Assembly (NCBI GenBank): GCA_963682025.1
Contig: OY821519.1
Location: 133,149,112-133,213,111 of the forward strand
DNA length: 64,000 bases
From: Cordilura impudica
Taxonomy: Eukaryota > Arthropoda > Insecta > Diptera > Scathophagidae
Direction: 5' to 3'
Shown here: positions 1-10,818 of the stretch, piece by piece
How the letters are laid out: each line of letters starts with the position of its first letter
Position numbering within the stretch: position 1 is the stretch's first letter
Translations under genes and position numbers: made by a program
Notes under the pieces: model-generated
Told to the model about the DNA's origin: nothing
The model's input: the letters and a program-made list of their open reading frames with translations, nothing else
Database searches by the model: none

Positions 1-266
1 ACAACTCATTATTTTTCGAACGCCAGCGCCATATACCGGGTCCAACAAACAAATTTTTGGCATCATCTAACATATATATATGTACATTCTTAGTTTCAGT
101 AAAATCGCACCGTAAATAAGAATATTCGAAATAACTTTACCCCAGCACCACCTATCGGGTCCATTTATACATACAAAAATTTTTTATGACGAAACATTGA
201 ATTGCAGTCAAATCGCACTGAAAATAAGAACTTTGTTTATAAGTTGACCCCAACGCCCGCTAGAGG
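1..266. repeat. Imperfect ~110-bp tandem repeats
   Basis: Three diverged units can be seen. Each has a block of the type 'ccagcgccacctatcgggtcc', near 22-48, 143-165 and 248-272, followed by a block like 'cagtcaaatcgcactg' and 'aaaataagaa'. No coding potential is visible. The array runs off the left edge and abuts a mini-me copy that starts in its GTCY region, so it could be the internal repeat of a larger element. Family not recognised. Confidence 0.45.
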
Positions 267-905
267 GTCCGTCTGTGTGTCCATATAAACCTTGTAATCA
301 AACTACAGGTCGCAAATGTGAACACATTTTGATGAAAATTGGTATATGAGCTTCTACCGGCCATAGAATGAATGCTATTGAAATTGGTGAAAATCAGTGC
401 ATGTTCAGAAATAGTCCCCATACTAATGATCCCTATGAAATCGACTTAAATTGCTATATGATACAAATTATCATATAGATCACGGCAAATTGGGTTTGTG
501 TCTGTTTATTACACCTATTAATCAGTAGTCCAAAAATAAACCCTACAGGACAATTCTTAGTTATAGCCCCCACATAAAGCTGCTTCCCGATCTTCACTTA
601 AATCTGTCAAAAAAACAAAAATATTGCACAGATTTTTCTCAAATTTGGTTTGTTTATGTTTTTGCAAAAAATAAGTGACCTTACCAAATATGGTCAGGAT
701 CGGTCCATTTTTCGACTTAGTTCCCATATAAATATAGCATCCGATATGAACTTTTTCATATTTAAAGGAAAAAAAATCAATAACAAATTTGGTTTATGCT
801 TATTTTCTATATCCAGTTAGATGGGCCGAAGAGATAGGGTCTCTAAACGCATGGTATAGGTTATCGCATAGTCGGTCTAACCGAATATAATTTCCTTACT
901 TGTTT
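267..905 (+). mobile_element. mini-me/DINE-like repeat, 5' truncated
   Basis: The copy starts in the GTCY tract (gtccgtctgtgtgtcc) and runs through the conserved body to the typical end, tatagtcggtctaaccgaatataa, cut here to its features: an imperfect palindrome followed by 'ttacttgttt'. The first part of the consensus, with the 'tataccctataccac' hairpin, is missing. It shares phrases such as 'gtccaaaaataaa' and 'gatcggtccatttttcgac' with the other copies. Non-autonomous, no reading frame. Confidence 0.75.
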
Positions 906-1749
906 TAAATGTGTATCTTAACGCGTAATAGTGCAAAAATAAATATTTCGTTCGGCTCCCTTACTAGCTATAATTATTCCCAATCTTCTGGCAATAAATT
1001 TACCAAATTTGAAGTAGTTTCCGCCGCACAAAGGCTGAAAATCGTTTTTCATTGGCCAAAATTCGTAACTTTTGAACCGATCAAATATTTAAACAATTTT
1101 TTTTAGTGAATAGATATTTAGTTCAGCTTGACTTAGTTTTTTAATTACATTAAAATTGATTGAGGACTTTTTAAAGAATTCTAGGTCAAAGTTGAACTTT
1201 TGATTTTTTTAACTTTTAGAGTGAAATATGTGTTTATTATTTTTTCATTTATTAAAAAATTTAATATTTGGATTTTAATAATAATTATAAAAATTTTTTG
1301 TAATAATAGGATTTTTTAATGTTACACTCAAAAAAAATTTTACACTCAACAAAAAAAAATAGTAAAATCATTTGGATATTTTGCTATTATTATTGAAAAA
1401 TTAAAAATTTTTTGTTGTCAAATTTGCAAATTTGTTAACACTCAAAGAATATTTACACTAAAAAAAAACGTTAATAATATTATCTAAAAATCTTGCTATT
1501 ACTATAGAAAAATTTATTATTTTTTGCTGTCAAATTTGATAATTTTAAAAAACATTTTAAAAATAACAACTGCAATAGATTTTAATTGCATTTGTAACAA
1601 TGGTAGGTCCCGTCTATTATTATTTTTTACTAATACTATGTTTTTCGTACTTAAAAAACAATGAAAGGCAATTATAATTATTATTCATTTGACTCAAATA
1701 TTGATTGCAAATATTCACTATTTTGTTCTGCTTTATTTCTGTTCTTTAG
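906..1749. other. AT-rich DNA without recognisable genes
   Basis: Very AT-rich, with many A and T runs and short repeated phrases such as 'acactcaaaaaaaa' and 'attattgaaaaatt'. A 65-codon open frame from 909 shows no family motif and is most likely chance. The stretch between the mini-me and the Transib relic may hold the 3' end of the latter. Confidence 0.5.
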
Positions 1750-3440
1750 TAGTTTTTTGACTTCTGCATCTAAATCCCGATGTTCCACTTTCCATTGATT
1801 TCAAATACTGGAGATGAACGGATCTGACGTTGCCAATAATATATTAAATAGATCTTCATTTGTGGAATTTCGTGAAATTTTTCTAGTATTGTGCTCTCTA
1901 TAAAATCTCTAATCCTTATTCCTTTTTTCCTGAGCCTCCTCTGATAGATCTCCAAGTGGCACCAAATGATATTTAATGACATTTTCTCCATGATAAAGGA
2001 TTTTGTGAACTATTGCAGACACATTTCTCCATGGGTAGTTGGTTGTATATATTTCTGCAGTTTCCTTAGCATAATCTCCAAATTTTCTAGTCAATTTATT
2101 CATTGCCCGCAAGTACTTCTAGGATAATTTTAAATTTGAAAATAAGGTTTAAATCCACTCCTGTTATTTCAGATGCTGTTTCTGGATCTGAAAAGAATCT
2201 TCTTGCTGTATTGCCATCATTTGTATTACCTGACCCTTGTTTTGGCTGATCTATAATCAATCCAAATTTGCGATATTCATCTTGAACATGTTTCTTTTTT
2301 GAACTGCTTAACTCTTTGTTGGTTTCGTTGCTTCTTATTGATACTGAAGCCCCAAATCCAAATCATAACTGATTTTTAGTATGTGTTCCATAAGTCGTAT
2401 TCTTGAATGTAGTGGTGATAATCCAAATTCATATGCATCGGTATTATCTAATGATTTTGTCGGGACTTGGTTTAATTGGCTTGATGTTGCTTGGCATATA
2501 ATGCAGCTGGATGCAGCCTTCGTGTTAGTCAAAGCCCGACCTACTTTTCCATTTATCATTGTCAGCACTAATTGGTAGCTTACTTCAATTTGCTGCCCAT
2601 CTAACTGTAATGGTAATGGCTGTAGTTTTGCAACTTGGGACTTGATGTCACTAACTTCTTTGTTAATGGCATCATGAGTTTTTTTTTAAATTAAAATTTG
2701 ATTGGCCTGCAGTATTTCGTAGAAGATGGTGTCTCATTTCTCCAAATATCAATTGTTTGCGTTGTACTAGTCGAAGGCTCTGAATCTTCCAGAATCTTTT
2801 TCAATCGCAATGGTACAAATGATACCATGAACATATCTGATTCCGAAATATTTTCACATACTACTTGGTTGTATTGTTTCTGTCCCGAAGAACCATCACG
2901 TCCCCATTTACAAAAAAGAATTAACTTTGTGTTTCCATATTTCTTTAACTCATTTCCTTTTATTGATTGAAGCTAGAGTTCGGCTGTGTGAGATTGTAGT
3001 TGTACCTCTGCCGAAATTGGTGTGATTGTAATAGTTTCCTTTGATGGCAAACAGTCCAATTTAGCAGCGGTTATGTGATGATATGCTGGATACATATTTT
3101 AACCTTTTTCAATCGCACGTAATCTGAGCTGAATATATTGCTGTTTTGTCAATTTCATATCCAGAAATAATGCTAATGCCTCCTCATTTGTGAACTGTTT
3201 TGCATCGCTCGGAGTTGGCATAATTTAAGAATCCGTTTTGTTCTCACTGGACTAGCTTTAACAACTTTTTCAATGATATCCACTATTGTTAATTGGTTCT
3301 GTGATCGCAATTGATGTAGGAAAGATTCTTTTATATTTGTACAACCAATTTCATCGTTAACATCTTTAAGTTTCCGCCTCTTAGAACTATCGCTGCAGTT
3401 GTCTAATGATTTGCGTGGTCTTCCAGCCCTACTTGCTTTT
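1750..3440 (-). pseudogene. Transib/RAG1-like transposase relic (copy 1)
   Basis: On the minus strand this is the same family as the transposase at 27.4-29.3 kb. In protein order: the N-terminal GRPRKSLDNCSDSSKRRKL motif near 3,370-3,426; KWGRDGSSGQKQYNQ near 2,890-2,930, holding the first catalytic Asp; SSTKYCRPIKF near 2,700; LTMINGK and then CIICQATSSQLNQ with GLSPLHSRIRLMEHIL near 2,390-2,560; NDGNTARRFF-type residues near 2,200; and YPWRNVSAIVHKILYHGEN with LSEEAQEKRNKD near 1,909-2,030, holding the final Glu of the RAG1-like fold (HK.L.H, then E..RNK). Several frameshifts and stops break it. It appears older than the 27-kb copy, and I found no ends for it. The RAG1 relationship is inferred from motif order, not from a search. 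Confidence 0.75.
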
Positions 3441-3632
3441 CTGTTTCTGCAGCGACAGTAAGTTGGCCTTCTAACCAGTTTGCACTTTTTATATAAAAAT
3501 TTTGTTTACTGTAGATAACATCTTTGTAGCGTTTTTTAGTGCTTTGACGAAATTAGATAATTGCTCTTGCATTTCGGTGCTACACGAATTTTAGTTTAAT
3601 TTTATTTTAACGTAACTAAGAACATCTTCCTG

Positions 3633-4374
3633 GTTTTTATATCCTATACTATGTGGTTTGGGTATAATGACTTTGTGCTGCTAGACCCATCTTTTATTAT
3701 ACCGATCGAATCACAATCACTAACTGATTCGATTTAACGATGTCCGTCCGTCCGTCTGTGTGTCCATGTAAACCTTGTTATCAAACTGCAGGTCGCAAAT
3801 ATGAATATGTTTTGATGAAATTTGGTGTATAAGCTTTTATCGGCCATAGGATGAACGCTGTTGAAATTGGTGAGAATCGGTTCATGTTCAGACCTAGCCC
3901 CCATACAAATGACCACTATGAAATCGACATAAATTGCCATAAGATCCAAATTGTCATATAGATCTTACTCAAATTGGGTTTGTATGCGTTTATGAAATCC
4001 ATTAATGAGTAATCCAAAAATGATCCCTATGGGACAACTCTTAGACATATGCTCCATATAGAGCTGCTTCCCGATCTTCAATTAAATCTATAAAAAAACA
4101 AAAATATTGCACTGATTCTTCTCAAATTTGTTTGTATATATTTTTGCAAAATACAAGAGACTTTACCAAACATAATCAGGATCGGTCCATTTTTGGGCCT
4201 AGTCCCCATATAGATATAGCATCCGATATGAACTTTTTCATATCTGCAGCCAAAAAAATTAATAAAAATCCCACTCAAATTTGGTTTATGCTTATTTTCT
4301 ATGTCCAGTTAGTTGGGCCTATGAGATAGGGTCTCTAAACGCATGGTATAGGGTATCATATAGTCGGTCTAGAC
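3633..4374 (+). mobile_element. mini-me/DINE-like repeat, left part, split by a hAT MITE
   Basis: Starts with the 'tatcctatactatgtggtttgggtataatgac' type 5' end, then the 'taccgatcgaatcacaatcac' type block, a GTCY tract near 3,741-3,765 and the usual body. It stops inside the terminal palindrome at 'cggtctagac', where a 770-bp element is inserted. The rest of the palindrome resumes at 5,145. Confidence 0.85.
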
Positions 4375-5144
4375 CAGTGGTGGCCATCGAGAGAATTGAG
4401 TTAGTAATAGTGTTTATGAGCATGTGTTAGTTGTACTACACTGATCGAAATCCATGGACGTAACACAACGCCGATATTAAATGGGTTTGTGTAGATTTTG
4501 TATGAATGTTTATATGAAAGCATAAAAGGGCAAATTGTTGAGTTCACGCAGAATATGGTAAAATTTTATATATGTTTTCTTGTTTTAAAATTTTAAACAA
4601 AATGTGAAGAACATTTAATCTCTTTTATCCATAAGTTTGAAGTTTATTAAATCAAATAAGTAATAATAAGTAATTCATTTCTTTAAAAAACAAAAAAAAA
4701 AAAAATGAACACAAAATAGCAAAACTTAAAAAGATAAGAAATTTCAAAGGTTATTAAGTGGTATGTTACCAGAAACTAAAAAATTACCAGTAACTGAATA
4801 TTTTTTAAAATTAAAAAAAAATTCATAAAGGACAGCTATAATGTTGTCAAATGGATGCGACGTATGTTATTTATAGAAAATGTTTAACTTATAGTTTATC
4901 AAGTCTTCGAAATTTTCTCAAAATTTTTGGTTTCTTTTAAACAGATATTCTCTGTGTACCTATTAAAAAAAACTATATATGAATTTCAAAGGACAATGCG
5001 ACATAGACCTGCTTTGTTCAAAAGCTTTCATAAGACTGAATGAAATTGTTGTTTACTTTTACTCTTTGGTGAGTATATTTGTTTTCGTTCGGCTGTATAC
5101 ATATAAGAAGCCGAGCACCAGTGTGTTTGGCACGGCCTTCACTG
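4375..5144. mobile_element. hAT-type MITE with 8-bp target duplication
   Basis: The ends are inverted: CAGTGGTGGCC on the left and, read inward, CAGTGAAGGCC on the right. The 8-bp sequence GTCTAGAC flanks both sides (4,367-4,374 and 5,145-5,152). An 8-bp duplication and CAG...CTG ends are the signature of hAT elements. The interior is AT-rich and has no transposase, so the element is non-autonomous. It sits exactly in the terminal palindrome of a mini-me repeat, which reads through when the MITE and one duplication are removed. Confidence 0.85.
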
Positions 5145-5176
5145 GTCTAGACCGACTATAGTTTTCTCACTTGTTG
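5145..5176 (+). mobile_element. mini-me/DINE-like repeat, right end after the hAT insertion
   Basis: Continues the copy that begins at 3,633: 'gtctagaccgactatag' and then 'tttctcacttgtt', the common 3' end of the family. Confidence 0.85.
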
Positions 5177-6160
5177 TTTCTAAAATACTCTTCGGCCAGT
5201 TCTTTATAACTGAAGCTCTCCATATTTTTCTGAATATTTTTATTTGCGACTGTTATTGCTGAAATATATTAGAGCAATTGAGTTTGTATTCAAATGTCGC
5301 TTTTTTATAAGCCTTCTCATAAGCCATCATACTATGTTTCTAGGCATTACTACCTAATATAATATATAAAAAACCCACTACGCAAATGAATTACCTGTGT
5401 GTGTTTTCTTTACTACTTGCATTAGTGCATTGTTAGGTAAAATGAAAAGGTATAAAAAAGATATGATAAAAAACCCAGGTTACTAATGAATTATATATTC
5501 CGTGTATTGACATTCTTACCTACAAATATATTACGGTAATAGAACATATAATGACTATTATAAGCTATAAAATACCTAAAGCATAAATTTAATACACGAT
5601 TGTATACGAGTTTTTATAGGGCTGTTTAAATTATCGTAATTTGATTTTTTTCAGAGTAATTTCATTAAAATGAAAAAAGTGTTCTACCCACGGGTCGTCA
5701 CGGGTGCAAAATTATATATAGGGTTAAAGAGGACACTTTCACCTTTCTCCGGGTAGTATACATTCCTTGTTCCCGTTTGTTCCCTAGAAGTTCTATTCCA
5801 CTAAAGTTTAAATTTGAGAAAAATATAGTAGTTTCATAAATATTTCATAACGCCCCTAATATTAAACGGTAGAGCTGTGACCACTCACAACGACTAAAGA
5901 CTATAATCCTACCAACATTATAAATAAGACCGCAGGTCATTATCGATGATAGCTTGCGATAAAAAAAAATCACCTTTTTCTGAAATTAAAAAAACAGTTG
6001 AGTTTGACAGCATGCCACGCCCACAATTAGCCGTAGTTTAACCTAATTATTTGGCTACCTTAATCTGGATATATTAGCTACAAAAAGGCGTTAAAATTTT
6101 AAAAATCGGTGACAAAAAAATTGGACTTTTGGCCAATGAAATCAAAATTTCAGCCACAGT
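5177..6160. other. AT-rich DNA, no gene recognised
   Basis: No coding motif, RNA gene or clean repeat end was recognised. Short stretches near 5,690-5,770 are richer in G and C ('cccacgggtcgtcacgggtgc') but belong to nothing I know. This interval must contain the 3' end of the Tc1 element whose transposase lies on the minus strand just to the right. Confidence 0.4.
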
Positions 6161-6162
6161 GC

Positions 6163-7010
6163 GCCGTAATATTGTTCGATTCTTCTTTTAAGGCAAACAT
6201 CCACTGGTGCTGATTAGAAGAGCACTTCGAATATTTTACTCCAAATGTGTTTTATAGGCTTTGGGGAAGCATCTCGAGCAATTTTGATACGTTGTACAAG
6301 ATTCATAGCTTTGTATTTAGGTCCATATGCTTCGAGTTATTGACTTGAGTGATAATATAATTGTTTGTGAGGCCCATTTGTTCGACACTTTGCTGAAGAT
6401 TTTTCTTGATTATTTCAATATATATTTTATGCTCCATTATGCTATCTATAAAATGTAATTTCGTTCGCAATCATGCAGTCCCAAATCATCTGAGACCCTT
6501 CACCATGTCTAACTAAACATGTTAGGTTTTTTTTCATGCATCTCAGTGTTTGGCTATTGCCAAACTTTAGCCTTATCGTTAGACTTAAATAAGTTAAATT
6601 TACTCTCGTCCGTAAATATAACTCGAGTCGAGTGCTCTGAACTATGCTAACACTACATGTCGGCATACACTAAAACGTTTTATCTCATTTTTCTTTGATA
6701 TAATAGAGCACATTTTTTACAGCATAAACTGAAAACTGCTTACCATAGTCTGAAAAAACCTCCGAAGCGATTGTTGACGCTGTTTGTATGAGATTGTGTT
6801 TGATTTTTCGAATAATAGCTGATTTTGCACGTTACGGATATATGACCAGATCTTTCTTTATTGTCATACTGTAAATTATTGTTTTGAATGTACTACGAAG
6901 TCTCTGAGCTATTTCGGCAATTTCTTTATAGGAATGCCCATTCATTACCAAGTTTTTTATTATTTTCCTCTCTTCTCTGGTAGTTTCCTTTGATTTACGT
7001 CCCATCCTTT
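6163..7010 (-). pseudogene. Tc1-like transposase relic
   Basis: Read on the minus strand from 7,008 it opens MGRKSKETTREERKIIKNL, the usual Tc1 helix-turn-helix start, with GHSYKEIAEIAQRLRST behind it. Next come SAIIRKIKHNLIQTASTIA and DYGKQFSVYAVKNVL, then decayed catalytic-core segments: KKNLTCLVRHGEGSQMIWDC (near 6,470-6,530), IEIIKKNLQQSVEQMGL and NNSKHMDLNTKL (near 6,300-6,400). The latter match the Tc1 blocks around the first and second catalytic Asp. The second Asp block reads QVNNSKH, so the Asp is lost. Many stops and frameshifts. I did not find convincing terminal inverted repeats. Confidence 0.75.
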
Positions 7011-7880
7011 AATTCTATAATTTTCTACCATTTTTGGTGAAAAATTTGACGAAATGTGAAACAGATGAACACATCTTTCTTTGTGAAAATCTGACTTTCG
7101 TATTTTTTTTTTGGTATATAACTGACATTAATAAAACAGATATTTAAGGCCATATGAGAAAAATTGTGACTTTTTAAATAACTATAAATCAACTATGCTT
7201 TATCTCTTCACTGTATTCATATATTTAAAAATTAATTTTTAAATGGTATCCAAACCAAGAAAAGAGAAAAACAAAGAAAAGCGAAAAACCAAGAAAAGCA
7301 AAAAAAAAAAAAAAATAGGTTGCTTGTACTAAGTAAATATGAAAGAGAATTTCTTTCAAAATGAAGAAACCTGCCAATTTGTATTGTATTCTTAGTATTA
7401 AATCCTTAATAATACAATTTTCATTTATTTTTTTCTTTTGATTTTATTACGTTTAGCTGTTTTCTCTTACATATAATAAATTTTTGCAAACAGCTTCATT
7501 AACTAATTTAATTTGTGCACTCAGCGACTAATAAGCTCATAATTTGAACACAAATATGATTCTTATAAAAAAGTTCAAGCATTTTGAAGAAAATGTTAAT
7601 AAATATGCATTTTAAGTAAAATATACAAAAATGTGCTACACAAATTGATGTCATTTTATTGTAATTTTTTTGATTCGAACTAAATTCAGAATGGAGAAGA
7701 TACTCGTAATCAGCAAAAAGATTGATTTTTTTTTGTAAATAAAAAACAAAGCACCTTCAAATGAAAATAACTTTAAAACATGATTTTGTGCTGCAACTCC
7801 CCCAAGAAACTCGGATTTATGAAGGTTTTCTCTTTAGAAAAAGAATTCAAACTCAAGATAAAATATTTTTACTTTAAATA
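7011..7880. other. AT-rich DNA, no gene recognised
   Basis: Contains a purine-rich run near 7,258-7,320 (repeats of 'aagaaaagcgaaaaacc' type) and long A/T runs. The 5' end of the Tc1 element should lie at the left, but I cannot place it. Nothing else was recognised. Confidence 0.4.
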
Positions 7881-8420
7881 AAGCAAAATCAATGGCACAT
7901 TTGTTAAAAAAATTGATATATATTCTGCAAGACAGGTTATACAGCTGTTTCAATAACCAAAAGTAGTTGATAGTTTGTTTGGTATACCATTAAATTCATA
8001 CTTGCAGATTCCAGCGCTCGAAATTCGAGTGCAAATTCTACGTAAATTTTTTTCAACTTAGCCAATTCACAAACCAACACTTTTTTGGTTTATTGTTATT
8101 GTGAATGAAGAAAACAAACTTACAAACACATTAACAAATTTATTAAACAGACACATAGCATTGTAAAATTGTATGTATGTGTTAGTAGCAACTTTAAATG
8201 TAATTTACTCAAAATAAAGGCAAAAATTTAAAAATCTGTAAGTCTGGTGAACAGCTAAAAAGAAATACCTTTCAAAAAATATACGTTTTATCAAAATCGA
8301 GATAAAACGGCAGAACAAAACATCGGTCACAAAAAATCGCCTAGCCTATTAATAAATTCATATACCTTTGCCGTGTAACTAACCTGTTTGACTGTTTTGA
8401 ACATTACTTTGAATTAATAT
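7881..8420. repeat. Family C repeat, split by a family B element
   Basis: The blocks 'ggcacatttg', 'ctgcaagac', 'gttatacagctgtttca' and 'aaattcat' on the left, and 'acctttgccgtg' on the right, recur at 63,293-63,440 as one uninterrupted stretch. Here a family B element (about 8,002-8,358) separates them. The word aaattcata occurs on both sides (7,993-8,001 and 8,359-8,367), probably a target duplication. No coding sequence. Confidence 0.6.
8002..8358 (+). mobile_element. Family B short non-autonomous element, copy 1
   Basis: Begins 'agattccagcgctcgaaa' with 'ttcgagtgcaaattcta' and ends 'cggtcacaaaaaatcgcc' with 'tagcctattaat'. Six copies occur in the window, with the same two ends but variable AT-rich interiors that mention 'aacacattaacaaatttatt'. 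There is a small inverted motif at the start (tcgaaattcga). No reading frame. The class is uncertain: a Helitron-like or other rolling type is possible because clear terminal inverted repeats are absent. Confidence 0.65.
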
Positions 8421-8525
8421 TTCGAGCAGTTAGACGATGAAAAACTGCTTGTTATGTTGTTGTTTTTGTTTATGACAGCGCAATTTGTACTAATATTGAA
8501 TATAGTGAATTTCTGTCTATTAATA

Positions 8526-9096
8526 CTAGCAGAGCTCAGCCTTCGAAATTCGAGTGTAAATTCAATGAAATTTTATTTTTCATCCAATTTATTTTTTCAG
8601 TGTTTTTTTTTAATCTATTTAATTCAGTAAATTTATTTCTTTACAAATATTTATGAATATTTGTTGAACACACAGAAATCAGAGCCTAAAGGCATTTTAA
8701 AACAACTTATATGTCACCGAATGTTATGCTAATTTTAGGCAATTCACAATTCAACACAGGGCGTGTGATATGCATTATTATAATGAATTTCTAGTGCGTT
8801 GTTGTCGTTATTGGTTTATGTCCAAAATTATTTTTCAATCCAACACAGGGCTTTTCATACAATTTTTACAAACACATTAACAAATTTAATAAACACAAAC
8901 ACAACATTGTATTGTTAATAGTAACTATAAATGAGCATTAGTCCAAAAAAAATTTTCCAGATGGTACAAGTCTGTATATCTGGTGGACAGCTAAAAAGAA
9001 ATGCCTTTCATATGGGGGATATTTGGTCAAAATAAGATTAAAACTGACAGAGTTACATCGGTCACAAGAAATCGCCTAGCCTATTAATATTATAGA
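8526..9096 (+). mobile_element. Family B element, copy 2 (long variant)
   Basis: Starts 'actagcagagctcagcc' plus 'ttcgaaattcgagtg' and ends 'cacaagaaatcgcctagc' plus 'ctattaatattatagat'. The interior is longer than in the other copies and holds a partly duplicated segment: the 'caatccaacacagggc' phrase appears near 8,750 and again near 8,836. Non-coding. Confidence 0.65.
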
Positions 9097-9164
9097 TCAG
9101 TCGAATCTTGAAATGAAGTGCAGTTTTTAAAAGTGAATAAATTTATAAGTGAAAAGTGAATAAA

Positions 9165-9230
9165 TTTAATAAATATAGTCGGTATAGACCGACTATACCA
9201 TATCCTATGCCATGCTTTGCAAGACATGTC
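9165..9230 (-). mobile_element. mini-me terminal fragment
   Basis: Only the terminal palindrome survives ('tatagtcggtatagaccg' with 'actataccatatcc'), followed by 'tatgccatgc', as at the end of the other mini-me copies in reverse. Heavily truncated. Confidence 0.6.
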
Positions 9231-10023
9231 TTGAATCCAACTTTGCTGAGGCAATAACTGGATTTTACTGGTATTGTTATTTATTTTTTTTAATCGTTTG
9301 ATAAATAATTTATTTATTTGTTTATTGATTTTCATAAATTATAATTTAGCACAAAGAATTAATCTTATACAATCTCTTTCAATGTTAAAAAAAAAAATAA
9401 TAAAAAATTAAAATACTACTTAATACTCGTACTAACAAAAGGAAGAGAAAAAACATAAGAATTAAACTATGATAAACAGATAAAAAAAAATCAATAAAAT
9501 AAAGTAACAAAAATAAAGTAATTTATTATATTCAAATTTAATTTTTTGTAATGCAAATTATTAGAACTACGACTGAAAAATTACTCGAAAAAGACTAGAA
9601 AATTATTATAAATACTACTGGAAAATGTCTCAAAACTGAGTCAAAGTTGGCCACAAAATTGTTATTAATAAAAAACTATTCAAAAAGAGTCGCTGGTAGG
9701 ATAACAAATTCTTCCGGCAAAAGAATCTTTGATGAGCTGAAAATCAGTGCATTTACAACTGTTTTAGTCACGCAGAGGAGTCGAAATAGACTGGAATATG
9801 ATCAATAATTTTAGGTGTTGACTGGGTACAATTTGCATCATTTAAAAACTTTTTTTTTTTTTCAGAATTTTCATTAGTAAAGTAATTTGATATAATAAAT
9901 TAGTGGGATTGTTTTCATTTGAAAAACATTTTTGACAGTTTTAACTTCACACTACATATCAGTCCACATAAAAATTTGTCTTTGTGACGGTTAAAAAATC
10001 GCTAATAAAATCTCCATATAAAG
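9231..10023. other. AT-rich DNA, no gene recognised
   Basis: Poly-A and poly-T rich. Nothing recognisable beyond low-complexity runs near 9,380-9,540 and 9,847-9,865. Confidence 0.4.
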
Positions 10024-10818
10024 ACAAGTAAGAAAATTATAGTCGGTCTAGACCGACTATACGATACCCCATACCATGCGTTTAGAGACCATATCTCATA
10101 GGCCCAACTAACTGGACATAGAAAATAAGCATAAACCAAATTCGAGTGGGATTTTTATTATTTTTTTTTGGCTGCAGATATGAAAAAGTTCTTATCGGAT
10201 GCTATATCTATATGGGGACTAGGCCCAAAAATGGACCGATCCTGACCATGTTTGGTAAAGTCTCTTGTATTTAGCAAAAATATATACAAACAAAATTTGA
10301 GAAAAATCAGTGCAATATTTTTGTTTTTTGATAGATTTAAGTGAAGATCGGGAAGCAGCTCTATATGGGGCCTATGACTAAGAGTTGTCCCATAGGGATC
10401 ATTTTTGGACTACTCATTAATGGATGTAATAAATGCATACAAACCCAATTTGAGTAAGATCTATATGACAATTTGGATCTTATGGCAATTTATGTCGATT
10501 TCATAGGGGTCATTTGTATGGGGCTAGGTCTAAACATGGACCGATTCTTACCAATTTTAACAGTGTTCATTCTGTGGCCGATAAAAACTTATATACTAAA
10601 TTTCATCAAAATATATTCATATTTGCGACCTGCAGGTTTACATGGACACACAGACGGACAGACGAACGGACGGATGGACATTGTTAAATCGACTCAGAAA
10701 GTGATTCTGATTGGATCAGTATAATAAAAGGTGGGTCTCAATCAAATATTTTTGGTAGTTACAAACAGCAGCACAAAGTCATTATACCCAAACCACATAG
10801 TGTTATAGGGTATAAATA
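10024..10818 (-). mobile_element. mini-me/DINE-like repeat, near full length
   Basis: About 795 bp in reverse orientation. It begins 'acaagtaagaaaattat', then the palindrome agtcggtctagaccgact, and ends 'gtgttatagggtataaat'. The GTCY tract is at 10,638-10,680 as 'ggacacacagacggacag', just before the TATACCGATCGA-like block near 10,710 that marks the family. This is one of the most complete copies and can serve as the local reference. No real coding frame; the 83-codon open frame across it is a by-product of the repeat. Confidence 0.85.

Noticed and set aside
2698..2970. A 90-codon plus-strand open frame
   Set aside because: Antisense of the Transib relic, whose blocks (KWGRDGSSG and CRPIKF) read on the minus strand.
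10473..10724. Open frames of 60-86 codons starting MDLMAIYVDFI or MSGIFINFFGCRYEKVH that recur at many places
   Set aside because: They are translations of the mini-me repeat body, broken differently in each copy, not a gene family.
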